A stretch of 32,447 nt of DNA, taken from contig CAZWJH010000018.1 in the NCBI GenBank assembly GCA_964634755.1, forward strand, positions 1 through 32,447, read 5' to 3'. Made by a program: the position numbers and the translations under genes. Position 1 is the stretch's first letter, and each line of letters begins with the position of its first letter. The notes below the pieces were generated by a model. The model did not search any database and had not been told where the DNA came from. It saw only the letters and a program-made list of their open reading frames with translations. This stretch comes from JALXDT01 sp964634755 (lineage in GTDB: Bacteria; Acidobacteriota; Aminicenantia; JAMOAD01). Below, piece by piece: positions 7,487-16,396 of the stretch.

Positions 7487-9806
7487 GTGAAGAGGCTCCA
7501 TGAGTGTAATAATCATTTACCATTAAATGATCCTCTTCGGTGCAGAATCTTTGAGGCTCTGTACCTGCAATAAATGCTTCATCGATAACATAGTTACAAA
7601 TGGGAGTTGCTAAAAGTCCTGTCATATAATCTATTTTTACGAAATTTATGTTAGAAGGAACAGGGAATTTTTCGTCCGGTTTGTCTTTTAAAACCTTTCC
7701 CATAAATTCCATCCAGATAGGAAGAGCTGCCCTTGCTCCAGTTTCATAATAACCCAGACTCTTTTTTATGCTGTATCCCACCCACACTCCTGCTGTCAAA
7801 GAGGGAGAAAATCCGACAAACCATGCGTCTGTAAAATCATCGGTAGTGCCGGTCTTACCTCCCAATGTCCTATTTAAAACTCTTGCTTTTCTTGCGGTTC
7901 CTCTTAGAACAACACCATGAAGAAGAGAGCACATTTGGTAAGCAACTTGAGGTGAGATAACTTCATTCACTTCCATTTTATTTTCATAAAGAATATTATC
8001 ATTCATATCTATTATTTTTTTTATAAAATAAGGTTTTATCCTTATTCCATTATTTGGAAAAACCGAAAAGGCTGAACTCATTTCAAGAAGAGATACTTCA
8101 AGTGTTCCTAATGAAAGAGAAAGGTAAGGCTGCAGCTGGGATGTTATTCCAAACCTTCTTGCATATTGGATAGCAAGCTCGGGAGTTATCGCTTCGAGTA
8201 ATTTTGCTGTTATAACATTTCTTGATTCTTCAATTCCTCTTCTTAATGTACACAGTCCTCTATACTGCTCATCAAAATTTAGAGGGCTCCAATCCTGAAA
8301 TCCAGTCCATTTATTGTTAAAAGTGACAGGCTCATCTATAAATGTAGAAGCAGGCGTATATCCATTAGAAAGAGCTGCTGAATAAATGATAGGCTTTATT
8401 GTTGAGCCCGGTTGCCTTCTTGCTTGAATTGCATTGTTGAATTCACTCCTTTTAAATGAGTAGCCACCAATCATCGCTTTTATTTCTCCTGTATGAGGGT
8501 CAATTGCAAGAAGAGCTCCTTCTGTAAGTGGCTCTTGCTCAAGGGAAACAATTAGCTCTTTTTTGTCTTCATTTATATTTAGGATTTTAACTTCTATGAT
8601 ATCACCCTTCTTTATTAAAGTTTTTAGGCTTTTCTTCTTTGTCCAGAGAGCATCTTTAAGGTCTAAAATTGCTGTATAATCTCCTATTTTTATCTTAGCT
8701 TTTTTTCTGGTAACACTTAAAACAACTCCTTTTGTTATCCAATTTTTTTTAGGAGGAAATTTCCACTCTTTAAGAGTAAAAGTATTAATATCTTTTCCTT
8801 CGGCAAGTATGTTTTCTTTATCATAGCGCCATCCTTTTCTTTTATCGTGAGCTCTTAACCCATTTTGGACAGCTCTATAGGCTATCTTTTGGTACTCAAT
8901 GTTAACAGTAGTATAAACTTTAAGACCACTTTGATAAAGTACTTTATTCCCATAATGTTTGCTAATGTATTTTCTAACCTCTTCAATAAAGTATGCTATG
9001 TAATCGTTTGTTTTGTAAGGATCCTTTTTAACTATGTGTAGAGGTTTTCTTATGTTTTCTTCGTATTCTTTTTTTGAAATAAAGCCTTCTTCAAACATCC
9101 TTTTTATCGCAAAATTCCTTCTTTTAATTGCTCTGCCCGGGTGTGTAATGGGAGAGTATCTCCCAACAGAGCTGTTTATTCCTGCAAGCAGAGCCGCTTC
9201 ATTTATACTTAAATCTTTGGCTCTTTTCCCGAAGTAGTATTCTGCTGCAGCTTCAACTCCATAATTTCCGTACCCTAAGTAGATTTGATTTAAATAGTAT
9301 GTGAGAATTTGTTCTTTTGTATACTGCCTTTCTATTTGCAATGCTAGAAGTGTCTCTTGAATTTTTCTTCTTAATGTTCTTTCCTGAGTAAGAAATAAAC
9401 TTCTTGCAAGCTGCATTGTAATTGTACTTGCTCCTTGAACGATTCTCTTATGCTTTAAGTTTCTTATTATTGCTCCTATTATTCTGTAAAAATCCACTCC
9501 CCAATGTTTGTAAAAACGGGAATCTTCGACAGCGATAAAAGCGTTTTTTACCACATCCGGAACCTCTTTTGAAGACAGTATAATCCTTTTTTCTAAAAAA
9601 TATCTTCCAATTACTCTGCCATCGTCAGAATACACTTCGGATACAACTGATGGTTTTATATCTTCAAGATTTTTTATTTTTGGTAAGCCTTTTTGATAAG
9701 ATAAAAAAACTCCGAATAGCACACCTAACGAAGATGCTATTGCAACACCTAATGCTATTAAAATAAGATTAATAATCTTTTTTTTATTTTTGCTTTTTTC
9801 TGTCAT
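7476..9806 (-). CDS. Bifunctional penicillin-binding protein 1A (glycosyltransferase/transpeptidase)
   Basis: A 776-residue class A PBP. A short basic N-terminus and one membrane anchor (about 11-36) are followed by a GT51 glycosyltransferase with EDSRFYKHWGVD (catalytic Glu near 94), GASTITMQLARSLFLT and RRKIQE. A small OB-like insert (about 360-425) precedes the transpeptidase. This carries SxxK in PGSTIKP (S468, K471), SRN at 528-530 and GGKTGTT (K651). It polymerises lipid II and crosslinks murein. The start is uncertain: a TTG at 9821 lies only one base from GGAG, and the ATG at 9806 is 16 bases from it; I prefer the ATG. It overlaps the upstream TPR gene by 23 bases. Confidence 0.92.
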   Translation of the reverse strand: MTEKSKNKKKIINLILIALGVAIASSLGVLFGVFLSYQKGLPKIKNLEDIKPSVVSEVYSDDGRVIGRYFLEKRIILSSKEVPDVVKNAFIAVEDSRFYKHWGVDFYRIIGAIIRNLKHKRIVQGASTITMQLARSLFLTQERTLRRKIQETLLALQIERQYTKEQILTYYLNQIYLGYGNYGVEAAAEYYFGKRAKDLSINEAALLAGINSSVGRYSPITHPGRAIKRRNFAIKRMFEEGFISKKEYEENIRKPLHIVKKDPYKTNDYIAYFIEEVRKYISKHYGNKVLYQSGLKVYTTVNIEYQKIAYRAVQNGLRAHDKRKGWRYDKENILAEGKDINTFTLKEWKFPPKKNWITKGVVLSVTRKKAKIKIGDYTAILDLKDALWTKKKSLKTLIKKGDIIEVKILNINEDKKELIVSLEQEPLTEGALLAIDPHTGEIKAMIGGYSFKRSEFNNAIQARRQPGSTIKPIIYSAALSNGYTPASTFIDEPVTFNNKWTGFQDWSPLNFDEQYRGLCTLRRGIEESRNVITAKLLEAITPELAIQYARRFGITSQLQPYLSLSLGTLEVSLLEMSSAFSVFPNNGIRIKPYFIKKIIDMNDNILYENKMEVNEVISPQVAYQMCSLLHGVVLRGTARKARVLNRTLGGKTGTTDDFTDAWFVGFSPSLTAGVWVGYSIKKSLGYYETGARAALPIWMEFMGKVLKDKPDEKFPVPSNINFVKIDYMTGLLATPICNYVIDEAFIAGTEPQRFCTEEDHLMVNDYYTHGASSHEE

Positions 9807-10569
9807 TTTTGAGTTGATCAATCTCCTTTAAGTATTTTCTGCAAAGCTTAATTAACTCTTTGTCTCTTGAAAGTGCCATTGCTTTCTCAAAAAAAGAGAT
9901 AGCTGCTGTTGGATCCTTTTCTTTTCTGTACAGGAATAATCCTAAGTTAAAATTAAAGATAGGATTTTCAGGCATTATTTTCACAGCTTTCAGATAATCT
10001 TTCCTTGCCTTTTCTTTCTCATTAAGCACAGAATAAATCTGTCCTCTTAGATTATATCCTATTGCAAATGATGGATTAACTTTAAGTGCATGTGTTATAT
10101 AATTAAGAGCTTCTTTGTATTTTCTCTCGGTAAATTTTATTAATGCTAAGTTGTAGTATCCATTTTCTCTGGTCGGATAATCAGGATTGTCTATCACTTT
10201 TTTAAACATCATCTCAGCTTTTTCATTCATACCCATCTCTTTGTACGCAATGCCAAGGTAATTATATGATTCTGCGTAAGATGGATTTATTTTTAGTGCT
10301 TTTTCGAAAAAATGGGCTGCTTTTCTAAAATTTCTTTTGTAAATCTCAATTACTCCGAGACTATGGTAAGCAAGATAGAAATTTTGATCTTTTTTAATAA
10401 CCTGTTTTAAAAGAATTTCAGCTCTTTCAAGATTGCCATTATTTAAGTATAAAGTTGCTTCATTGTATTTTTTTATTGTTGGGTCAATTTTAACTTTGTG
10501 TCCTCCACAACTTATCACAGATAGGACAAGTGGTATTGTAATTAAAACGAGCAAAATGTTTTTTTTCAC
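9784..10569 (-). CDS. TPR-repeat lipoprotein
   Basis: A 261-residue protein starting at GTG, overlapping the preceding stop as GTGA, with AAGGAGGAG upstream. Residues 1-20 are a lipoprotein signal with lipobox VIS-C21, so the mature protein is lipid-anchored at Cys21. The rest is six or so tetratricopeptide units (for example AYHSLGVIEIYKRNFRKAA and SYNYLGIAYKEMGMNEKAE). TPR lipoproteins act as scaffolds; PilF/PilW-like and PBP-activating relatives are known. Its place directly before PBP1A suggests a scaffold or activator for cell-wall synthesis, but that is inferred from position only. Confidence 0.82.
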   Translation of the reverse strand: MKKNILLVLITIPLVLSVISCGGHKVKIDPTIKKYNEATLYLNNGNLERAEILLKQVIKKDQNFYLAYHSLGVIEIYKRNFRKAAHFFEKALKINPSYAESYNYLGIAYKEMGMNEKAEMMFKKVIDNPDYPTRENGYYNLALIKFTERKYKEALNYITHALKVNPSFAIGYNLRGQIYSVLNEKEKARKDYLKAVKIMPENPIFNFNLGLFLYRKEKDPTAAISFFEKAMALSRDKELIKLCRKYLKEIDQLKNDRKKQK

Positions 10570-12101
10570 TTGACTCCTCCTTTTACTTTGTACACTCTTA
10601 TTTTCTTTGAGAGCCCTTTCAATTTTTTCTCTCCCAAAGAGTCAAACTTAAATTTATTTTTTGTCTTCTCATAAATGGTAGAGCTTACCACAATTTCGTT
10701 CTCTTTGGCAACAAACTCTTCCAATCTTGATGCTATGTTTACAGTAACTCCAACAGAGCTGAAGTCCACTCTTCTCATTGAGCCAAAATTACCTGAAATT
10801 ACGGGACCTGCGTTGATACCAATTCTTACTTTAATGTTTGGTAAAATTCCATTTTTGTTTAACTCTTTGATTTTATCTAAAATTTTAAGGGCTGCATCTA
10901 CACTCTTTTTTTCGGGGTTTTTTATTTTAAAAGGAATTCCAAAAACAGCCATAATTGCATCTCCTATGTATTTGTCAAGAGTTCCTTCGTATTTAAAAAT
11001 TATGTCTGTTATTTCCCCGAAAAATGTATTTAAAAGTTTCCCGACTTCAAAAGGGTCTAAACTTTCTGTTAAAGATGTGAATTTTACGATGTCCAAGAAC
11101 ATAACAGCAGCATATCCTTTTGTGAATTTAAAAAGGTCTTCCAATTTTTCACTTTCAAGAATTTTATTAACAACTGCTGGTGAGTGGTACCTTTGAAGCC
11201 TTAATCTCAATGATTTTTCCTCTTCCAATTTTTTTCTTAAATAAAACTGCTGAATGGCTGATGACATATAATTCGCAATTACCGAACTGAAGTCAAGTTC
11301 GTCTTCGTTGAATGATTTTCTATTTATTATTCTATCCATGTAAATAACACCAAAAATATTTTTTTCATGAAACATAGGAACGGCAATGGCGGATTTTATC
11401 CCGAGTACTAATATACTTTCAGAGCTTGAAAATCTATCATCACTTGTTGTATCTATTGACAAAATTGAAACTTGATCTTTGACAGCTTTATCCAAAATTG
11501 AGCTACTTACACTATCTTCTTCAAGGTTTGTAAGTCCTTTTTTATGTTTTAACTCAATATCACCATTCTCTTTTAAAAATATGAATACTCTGTCAGGTTT
11601 AAGGTGATCTAGAATAAAATCAGAGGTAATATCTAAAATTGAGGGTAAACTTGTACATTCTAAAAGTTTTTTAGCGTATTGTATTAAAGTTTGAAGAACT
11701 GATTGCTTTGCTTTTGGCTTTTCCCAATAATTTTCTAACTCTTTAATATCTTTGACTATTGTAAAGGAAGCAACCTTTCTATCATCTTCTTTTTTTATAC
11801 CTTCTTCTTTTGAAATATACTTTAATTCATATGGACCAATTATTATTATATCTCCATTCTCAAGGTGTTTTTTTTCTGTTATTATTCCATTTACAAAAGT
11901 CCCATTTTTACTTCCAAGATCTCTTAAAAAATATCCTCCCTCTTTGTCTTTTTCAAGCTCACAGTGGAACCTTGAAACCGTTAGTGTATCATCCTTTAAA
12001 ATTATGTCATTTAAAGATGCCCTCCCTAATCTATAGATATTTTTTGTTAGTGGATACTCCTTTGTATTTTTTGAATCAGAGATTATTATTTTATATTCCA
12101 T
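10566..12101 (-). CDS. FHA - GAF - class III adenylate/guanylate cyclase
   Basis: A 511-residue signalling protein. Residues 1-95 form an FHA domain with its phosphothreonine-binding set: GR 26-27, SRFH 43-46 and GSKNGTFVNG 63-72. Residues about 135-285 form a GAF domain (KSAIAVPMFHEKNIFGVIYMD), and 325-490 form a class III nucleotidyl cyclase. Metal aspartates D337 (FLDIVKFTS) and D381 (YIGDAIMAVFG) and the transition-state residues N455 and R459 (VNIASRLE) are present, so it should be active. The usual IGD before VN reads VGV, with the Asp replaced by V452. The product (cAMP or cGMP) cannot be assigned. It overlaps gpsA by 16 bases and the TPR gene by 4. FHA suggests docking to a Ser/Thr-phosphorylated partner; no kinase is visible here. 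Confidence 0.87.
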   Translation of the reverse strand: MEYKIIISDSKNTKEYPLTKNIYRLGRASLNDIILKDDTLTVSRFHCELEKDKEGGYFLRDLGSKNGTFVNGIITEKKHLENGDIIIIGPYELKYISKEEGIKKEDDRKVASFTIVKDIKELENYWEKPKAKQSVLQTLIQYAKKLLECTSLPSILDITSDFILDHLKPDRVFIFLKENGDIELKHKKGLTNLEEDSVSSSILDKAVKDQVSILSIDTTSDDRFSSSESILVLGIKSAIAVPMFHEKNIFGVIYMDRIINRKSFNEDELDFSSVIANYMSSAIQQFYLRKKLEEEKSLRLRLQRYHSPAVVNKILESEKLEDLFKFTKGYAAVMFLDIVKFTSLTESLDPFEVGKLLNTFFGEITDIIFKYEGTLDKYIGDAIMAVFGIPFKIKNPEKKSVDAALKILDKIKELNKNGILPNIKVRIGINAGPVISGNFGSMRRVDFSSVGVTVNIASRLEEFVAKENEIVVSSTIYEKTKNKFKFDSLGEKKLKGLSKKIRVYKVKGGVK

Positions 12102-13093
12102 TCTTTTTTGAGTGTCCTGCTCATTAATCTTTTTAGAGCTTCTTTTACTGGAACATTTTCATATATAACTTTGTAAATGCTTTCTGTTATAGGCATTTCA
12201 ACATTAAACTTTGAAGCAAGTTTAAGAGCTGTTTTTACTGTTGTTAGCCCTTCAACTACGAATTTTGAATCTTTTAAAATTTCCTCTATTTTTTCACCTC
12301 TTCCTACTCTAAACCCAAATGTTCTATTTCTTGAAAGTGGACCAAAACAGGTTAACATAAGATCCCCAATTCCGGAAAGACCCAGAAATGTTTGCTCTTT
12401 GGCTCCCAGTTTTATACCTAATCTAATGATTTCTATGTTTCCTCTTGTGATAAGTGAGGCGATTGAATTATAACCAAAGCCCATTCCTGCTGCTATTCCA
12501 GAGGCTATTGCTATTACATTTTTCAAGGCACCTCCTAATTCAACGCCGTGTACATCATCTGTTATGTATAGTCTTAAAATTTCAGAGGAAAATTTTCTCT
12601 GAATTTCCTTTGCAATTTTCTCTTTTTGTGAAGCAACAACCACAGCAGTTGGAAAATTTTGAGCTAACTCTTTTGCGAAACTTGGTCCAGAAATTATGGA
12701 TATATTTTCTGAAGCAGGTTTTGGGAAAATTTCTTTCATCAGGTCAGATAAAAAGTTTATGTTTATTTCATCAAGTCCCTTGGTTAGAGAGACTATATAT
12801 TGACTCTTTAAATAAGGAGCTATTTTTTTATACATATTGGGGCAAAATTTTGAAGGGATGGCAAGAATAAGAATTTCCGCGTTTTTCACTGCATCTTCAA
12901 GGTTTGCTGTTGCCTGGAGGTTTTCCGAAAGTTTGATTTCTGGAAGATAAGTGCTATTAAGTCTATTATTATTTATGTCATCTGTAACACCCTTTTCGAG
13001 TGCCCAGATTTTTACCCTTAGTCCTTTAACAGATGCAAGATAGTTTGCAAAAGAAGTCCCCCATGAGCCTGCCCCTATAACGCTTATATTCAT
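12086..13093 (-). CDS. gpsA: NAD(P)-dependent glycerol-3-phosphate dehydrogenase
   Basis: A 335-residue enzyme of normal family length. It has the Rossmann motif GAGSWGT (7-13), TKGLDE, GPSFAKE (136-142), the catalytic lysine region GGALKN (K191), and the late GLSGIGDL and SRNRTFG segments. It reduces dihydroxyacetone phosphate to sn-glycerol-3-phosphate, the backbone of phospholipids, in the cytoplasm. Its ATG overlaps the stop of plsY by four bases. This is the common plsY-gpsA pairing, which hands glycerol-3-phosphate straight to acylation. Confidence 0.97.
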   Translation of the reverse strand: MNISVIGAGSWGTSFANYLASVKGLRVKIWALEKGVTDDINNNRLNSTYLPEIKLSENLQATANLEDAVKNAEILILAIPSKFCPNMYKKIAPYLKSQYIVSLTKGLDEININFLSDLMKEIFPKPASENISIISGPSFAKELAQNFPTAVVVASQKEKIAKEIQRKFSSEILRLYITDDVHGVELGGALKNVIAIASGIAAGMGFGYNSIASLITRGNIEIIRLGIKLGAKEQTFLGLSGIGDLMLTCFGPLSRNRTFGFRVGRGEKIEEILKDSKFVVEGLTTVKTALKLASKFNVEMPITESIYKVIYENVPVKEALKRLMSRTLKKEWNIK

Positions 13094-13674
13094 TTTCTAA
13101 ATAACCTCCTCTCTTCTCCTCTTACCAATCTTTTGATATTTTCTTTGTGTTTTATAAAGATGAGAGTTACGATTATGAGTACAGGGAGAATAAAAGCTGT
13201 TTTATAAAAGTAAAAATGAGCAATTATAAGGAAAAGAGAGGCTGTTAAAGAGGAGATTGATGCAATTTTTGAAATAAGTATTACCACTAAAAAAACAGAG
13301 ATAAAAACAAGGAGAATTCTCCAATCTATTGCCATAATACCACCGACCGTTGTTGCAACTCCTTTACCACCTTTAAACAATAGAAAAACTGAGAACATAT
13401 GTCCCAAAACAGCTGCGAGCCATATAAAAAAAAGATAGTTTGAAATACCAAAGTAATGCTTTGCTATTATAACAGGGACAAATGCTTTTGAAATATCAAG
13501 AACGGCAGTGATTATTCCGTAAATCAAGCCAGCTTCTCTCATTACATTGCTTCCTCCCGGATTCCCGCTCCCCTTTTTTCTTATGTCCTCCCCAGTTCTT
13601 AGATAATAAATTATAAAAGCAAAAGGAATAGAACCCGACAAATATGCTATAAGTAAGAAAACATAAAAGTTCAT
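13090..13674 (-). CDS. plsY: Acyl-phosphate:glycerol-3-phosphate acyltransferase
   Basis: A 194-residue polytopic membrane protein with about five hydrophobic segments. It carries the family motifs GSGNPGGSN (35-43; usually GSGNPGATN), KGGKG (101-105) in the next conserved loop, and LGHMFSVFL. PlsY transfers acyl groups from acyl-phosphate to glycerol-3-phosphate, the first step of phospholipid synthesis. GGAGAG lies four bases before the ATG. The gene begins immediately after the thpR stop codon and overlaps gpsA. Confidence 0.96.
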   Translation of the reverse strand: MNFYVFLLIAYLSGSIPFAFIIYYLRTGEDIRKKGSGNPGGSNVMREAGLIYGIITAVLDISKAFVPVIIAKHYFGISNYLFFIWLAAVLGHMFSVFLLFKGGKGVATTVGGIMAIDWRILLVFISVFLVVILISKIASISSLTASLFLIIAHFYFYKTAFILPVLIIVTLIFIKHKENIKRLVRGEERRLFRK

Positions 13675-14235
13675 CTATCTCTCCAAATTGTAACTATGAA
13701 TTACAGTGTATATAGGCCCTTCCGGGGTCAATTTGCTTTTGTATAAAATAAGGGTTTTGATTTCAAATTCTCCGAAGAATTGATTTTGATTTTTTTCAAT
13801 AGCTTTTTTCAATCCGCTTATTCCATTGGTATTTTTTACTCTTCCAAGTGTTAGGTGAGGTTTAAATTCTCTGTACTCCTCTGGGAAACCTATTTTTTGA
13901 AAAGCTGGTATTAAGACTTTGTGTATCCTTTCCAACTCTTCAAAATACTCAATTCCTGCCCAAACAACCCGCGGATTTTTGGGTAAAGGGGGGAATGTAT
14001 TAATCCCACTTACTTTTACCTTAAATTTATTAAAATTTTTCAAATGCTCTTTTATTACTCTGTCTATGTTCTCAACTTCATCTTCAGTGATTTCTCCGAA
14101 AAATTTTATAGTAAAGTGCATATTTTCAGGTTTAACCCATCTCACATTTCCCCCGGATCTCTTTAGCCTTTTTATAGAATTTACCGCATTTTCTTTTACT
14201 TCATCACTAATATCAAATGCTAAAAATACCCTCAT
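13675..14235 (-). CDS. thpR: RNA 2',3'-cyclic phosphodiesterase (LigT/ThpR family)
   Basis: A 186-residue 2H-family enzyme with both HxTx motifs, HFTIKFFG (H40, T42) and HLTLGRV (H127, T129), and the conserved F-G and NPRVVWAG segments. The family hydrolyses 2',3'-cyclic phosphates at RNA ends. It is the first gene of the long minus-strand envelope operon. There is no Shine-Dalgarno sequence before the ATG, and a TATAAT lies five bases upstream, so the message should be leaderless or nearly so. Confidence 0.9.
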   Translation of the reverse strand: MRVFLAFDISDEVKENAVNSIKRLKRSGGNVRWVKPENMHFTIKFFGEITEDEVENIDRVIKEHLKNFNKFKVKVSGINTFPPLPKNPRVVWAGIEYFEELERIHKVLIPAFQKIGFPEEYREFKPHLTLGRVKNTNGISGLKKAIEKNQNQFFGEFEIKTLILYKSKLTPEGPIYTVIHSYNLER

Positions 14236-14240
14236 ATCTA

Positions 14241-14246
14241 ATTATA
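14241..14246 (-). promoter_or_regulatory. Candidate -10 element (TATAAT) for the thpR-plsY-gpsA operon
   Basis: TATAAT on the minus strand lies five bases from the thpR ATG; a second TATAAT lies at 14253-14248. No good -35 is seen (the matching zone is a T-run), so the assignment rests on the -10 and on the absence of a ribosome-binding site. Confidence 0.45.
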
Positions 14247-14383
14247 TATTATATCATTGTTAAAAAAAATACAAAAAAATAAAAAAAGCTGAGCAGCAGA
14301 AATTGTTAGTTGATATTGATTAAAAATAGGGAGATAAACTGGAGTACGGTTTTTGTTAAAATCTTTTAGAAGAGAAAGGAATC

Positions 14384-14412
14384 TTGACATTGGGTATAAA
14401 AAGGATTAATAT
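14384..14412 (+). promoter_or_regulatory. Strong sigma-70-type promoter of DUF948-ytxH-eno operon
   Basis: A consensus -35 TTGACA (14384-14389), a 17-base spacer and -10 TAATAT (14407-14412) predict +1 near 14419, only three bases before the ATG at 14422. No ribosome-binding site fits in between. Confidence 0.75.
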
Positions 14413-14421
14413 TTATTTACT

Positions 14422-14796
14422 ATGAAAATTGGAATAAGTGAAATAATGATTATTGTTGTGGGAATTGCTTTTATTGTTTTAATAGCTTCATTGTTGCCTC
14501 TTATTTATTCATTAACAAGGACATCAAAGGAGCTTGAAGAAACAGTGAAAGATGCTCGTGATACTCTTGAGAAAATTGATACAACTGTGGATAAATTAAA
14601 CAAAGAGCTTGATGAGATAGATGAGGTAATTTTAAGTCTATTAAAAACATTGAATAGTGCATCGAAAGCTTTAAATACTGTTAATAAAAAAATATTAGCT
14701 CCGTCTTTGGGAATTATGAGCTTTTTACCAGCTATTAAATTTGGCTGGGATTTTGTATCAAAAAGAAAAAAACATAAAAATAAAAAGGAGGTGTAA
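14422..14796 (+). CDS. DUF948 (YtxG-like) membrane protein
   Basis: A 124-residue protein with one N-terminal membrane helix (about 6-30) followed by a long heptad-rich stretch (SKELEETVKDARDTLEKID) that should form a coiled coil. This is the DUF948 layout, as in Bacillus YtxG. A YtxH-like gene comes next, the same pair as in the Bacillus stress operon, which supports both calls. The function is unknown. The basic tail KRKKHKNKK overlaps the ribosome-binding site of ytxH. Confidence 0.75.
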   Translation: MKIGISEIMIIVVGIAFIVLIASLLPLIYSLTRTSKELEETVKDARDTLEKIDTTVDKLNKELDEIDEVILSLLKTLNSASKALNTVNKKILAPSLGIMSFLPAIKFGWDFVSKRKKHKNKKEV

Positions 14797-14797
14797 A

Positions 14798-15076
14798 ATG
14801 GCTGAAAGAAATGGAGGAAGTGGATTATTTGAAATTACTTTTTCATTTTTAACAGGAGCTCTTGTAGGAGCAGGATTGGCTTTGCTTTTTGCTCCTATGT
14901 CAGGAAGAGAAACAAGAGAACTTCTTGGTGAGAAATATGGAGAAGCTAGAGAATTTGTTGGGGATAAGGTTGAAGAGGCAAAGAAAGAACTTTCAAAGTT
15001 GGAAGAAAAAATAAATCAGTTAAAAGAGAAAATTAAATCTGCAAAAATATCTGAAGAAGAAAACGAGGAAACTTAA
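14798..15076 (+). CDS. YtxH-like membrane protein
   Basis: A 92-residue protein beginning at the ATG at 14798; AAGGAGG lies six bases upstream inside the end of the DUF948 gene. A glycine-rich membrane segment (LTGALVGAGLALLFAPMSG) followed by RETRELL and a charged coiled-coil tail is the YtxH signature. YtxH proteins are small stress-linked membrane proteins without an assigned activity. The gene sits one base after the DUF948 stop and 30 bases before enolase. Confidence 0.82.
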   Translation: MAERNGGSGLFEITFSFLTGALVGAGLALLFAPMSGRETRELLGEKYGEAREFVGDKVEEAKKELSKLEEKINQLKEKIKSAKISEEENEET

Positions 15077-15106
15077 TTTTAATATTTTTCAGGAAAGGAG
15101 GAAATC

Positions 15107-16393
15107 ATGGAAATAGTTGATATATTTGGAAGGGAGATTTTAGATTCAAGAGGAAATCCAACTGTTGAAGTTGAAGTTGTTCTTGAGGATGGTACGATTG
15201 GGAGGGCTGCTGTTCCTTCAGGTGCTTCCACAGGTATTCATGAAGCATTGGAACTAAGAGATGGAGATAAGGGTAGATACAAAGGTAAGGGAGTGCTAAA
15301 GGCAGTCGAAAATGTTAATGAAATAATCGCGGAAGAGTTAATAGGAGAATCAGCTTTTGACCAAAGAGAGATTGATTTTTTAATGCTTGAAATAGATGGA
15401 ACAGAAAACAAAGAGAAACTCGGTGCTAATGCTATTTTAGGAGTTTCAATGGCGGTTGCAAGAGCTGCTGCAAACTTTTTAGGAGTACCTCTTTACAGAT
15501 ATTTGGGAGGAGTGAATGCAAATCTTTTGCCCACTCCTATGATGAATATTATAAATGGTGGAGCTCATGCTGATAATAGTGTTGATTTACAGGAATTCAT
15601 GCTTGTTCCGGCTGGTGCCGAGACTTTTGCGGACGCTTTAAGAATGGGCTCAGAAGTTTTTCATACATTAAAGTCAATTTTAAAGGGGAAAGGATATAGT
15701 ACTGCTGTTGGAGATGAAGGTGGTTTTGCTCCAAATTTAAAATCAAACGAAGAAGCACTTGAGCTTATTGTGGAAGCAATTGAGAAAGCTGACTATAAGC
15801 CAGGAGAGGATGCTTATATTGCCCTTGATCCTGCCTCCTCTGAATTTTTTGAAGATGGAAAGTATATTTTCAAATGGTCTACAAAAGAGGAGATGAATGC
15901 AGAACAATTGGTGAAAATTTATGAAAAATGGGTAAATACTTATCCTATAATTTCAATAGAAGATGGCCTTGCTGAAGATGATTGGGAAGGATGGAAAATT
16001 ATAACATCAGCACTTGGGAATAAGATACAGCTTGTAGGAGATGATATTTTTGTAACGAATCTTTCAAGATTAAAAAGAGGTGTTGAAGAGGGGATTGGTA
16101 ATTCTATTCTTATTAAACTTAATCAAATCGGGACTGTTACTGAGACCATTGATGTTATTGAGTATGCAAGAAAGAATGGTTATAGTGCTGTTGTATCCCA
16201 CAGGTCAGGTGAAACAGAGGATACTTTTATTGCGGATTTTACAGTTGCAATGGGGACAGGGATGATTAAAACAGGTTCTTTGAGCAGATCCGAGAGAATC
16301 GCAAAATATAATCAGCTTTTGAGGATAGAAGAGGAATTAGGATTCGGGGCTGTTTTTGCAGGCCTTTCTACTTTTAAGCTAGAGGGTAAGTAA
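15107..16393 (+). CDS. eno: Enolase (phosphopyruvate hydratase)
   Basis: A 428-residue enzyme of normal length with AAAGGAGG before the ATG. Family segments in order: DSRGNPTVEV, GASTGIHEALELRDGD, GDEGGFAPN (E204), SIEDGLAEDDW, K337 (ILIKLNQIG), H365 in SHRSGETEDTF and K388 in GMIKTGSLSRSER. It interconverts 2-phosphoglycerate and phosphoenolpyruvate. It ends three bases before the atypical start of the ABC ATPase gene, and both are in the same reading frame. Confidence 0.98.
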   Translation: MEIVDIFGREILDSRGNPTVEVEVVLEDGTIGRAAVPSGASTGIHEALELRDGDKGRYKGKGVLKAVENVNEIIAEELIGESAFDQREIDFLMLEIDGTENKEKLGANAILGVSMAVARAAANFLGVPLYRYLGGVNANLLPTPMMNIINGGAHADNSVDLQEFMLVPAGAETFADALRMGSEVFHTLKSILKGKGYSTAVGDEGGFAPNLKSNEEALELIVEAIEKADYKPGEDAYIALDPASSEFFEDGKYIFKWSTKEEMNAEQLVKIYEKWVNTYPIISIEDGLAEDDWEGWKIITSALGNKIQLVGDDIFVTNLSRLKRGVEEGIGNSILIKLNQIGTVTETIDVIEYARKNGYSAVVSHRSGETEDTFIADFTVAMGTGMIKTGSLSRSERIAKYNQLLRIEEELGFGAVFAGLSTFKLEGK

Positions 16394-16396
16394 AAA

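Noticed and set aside
10675..11196. A 173-residue open frame antisense to the cyclase gene
   Set aside because: Same reason: the cyclase frame carries complete catalytic motifs, and the antisense frame has none.
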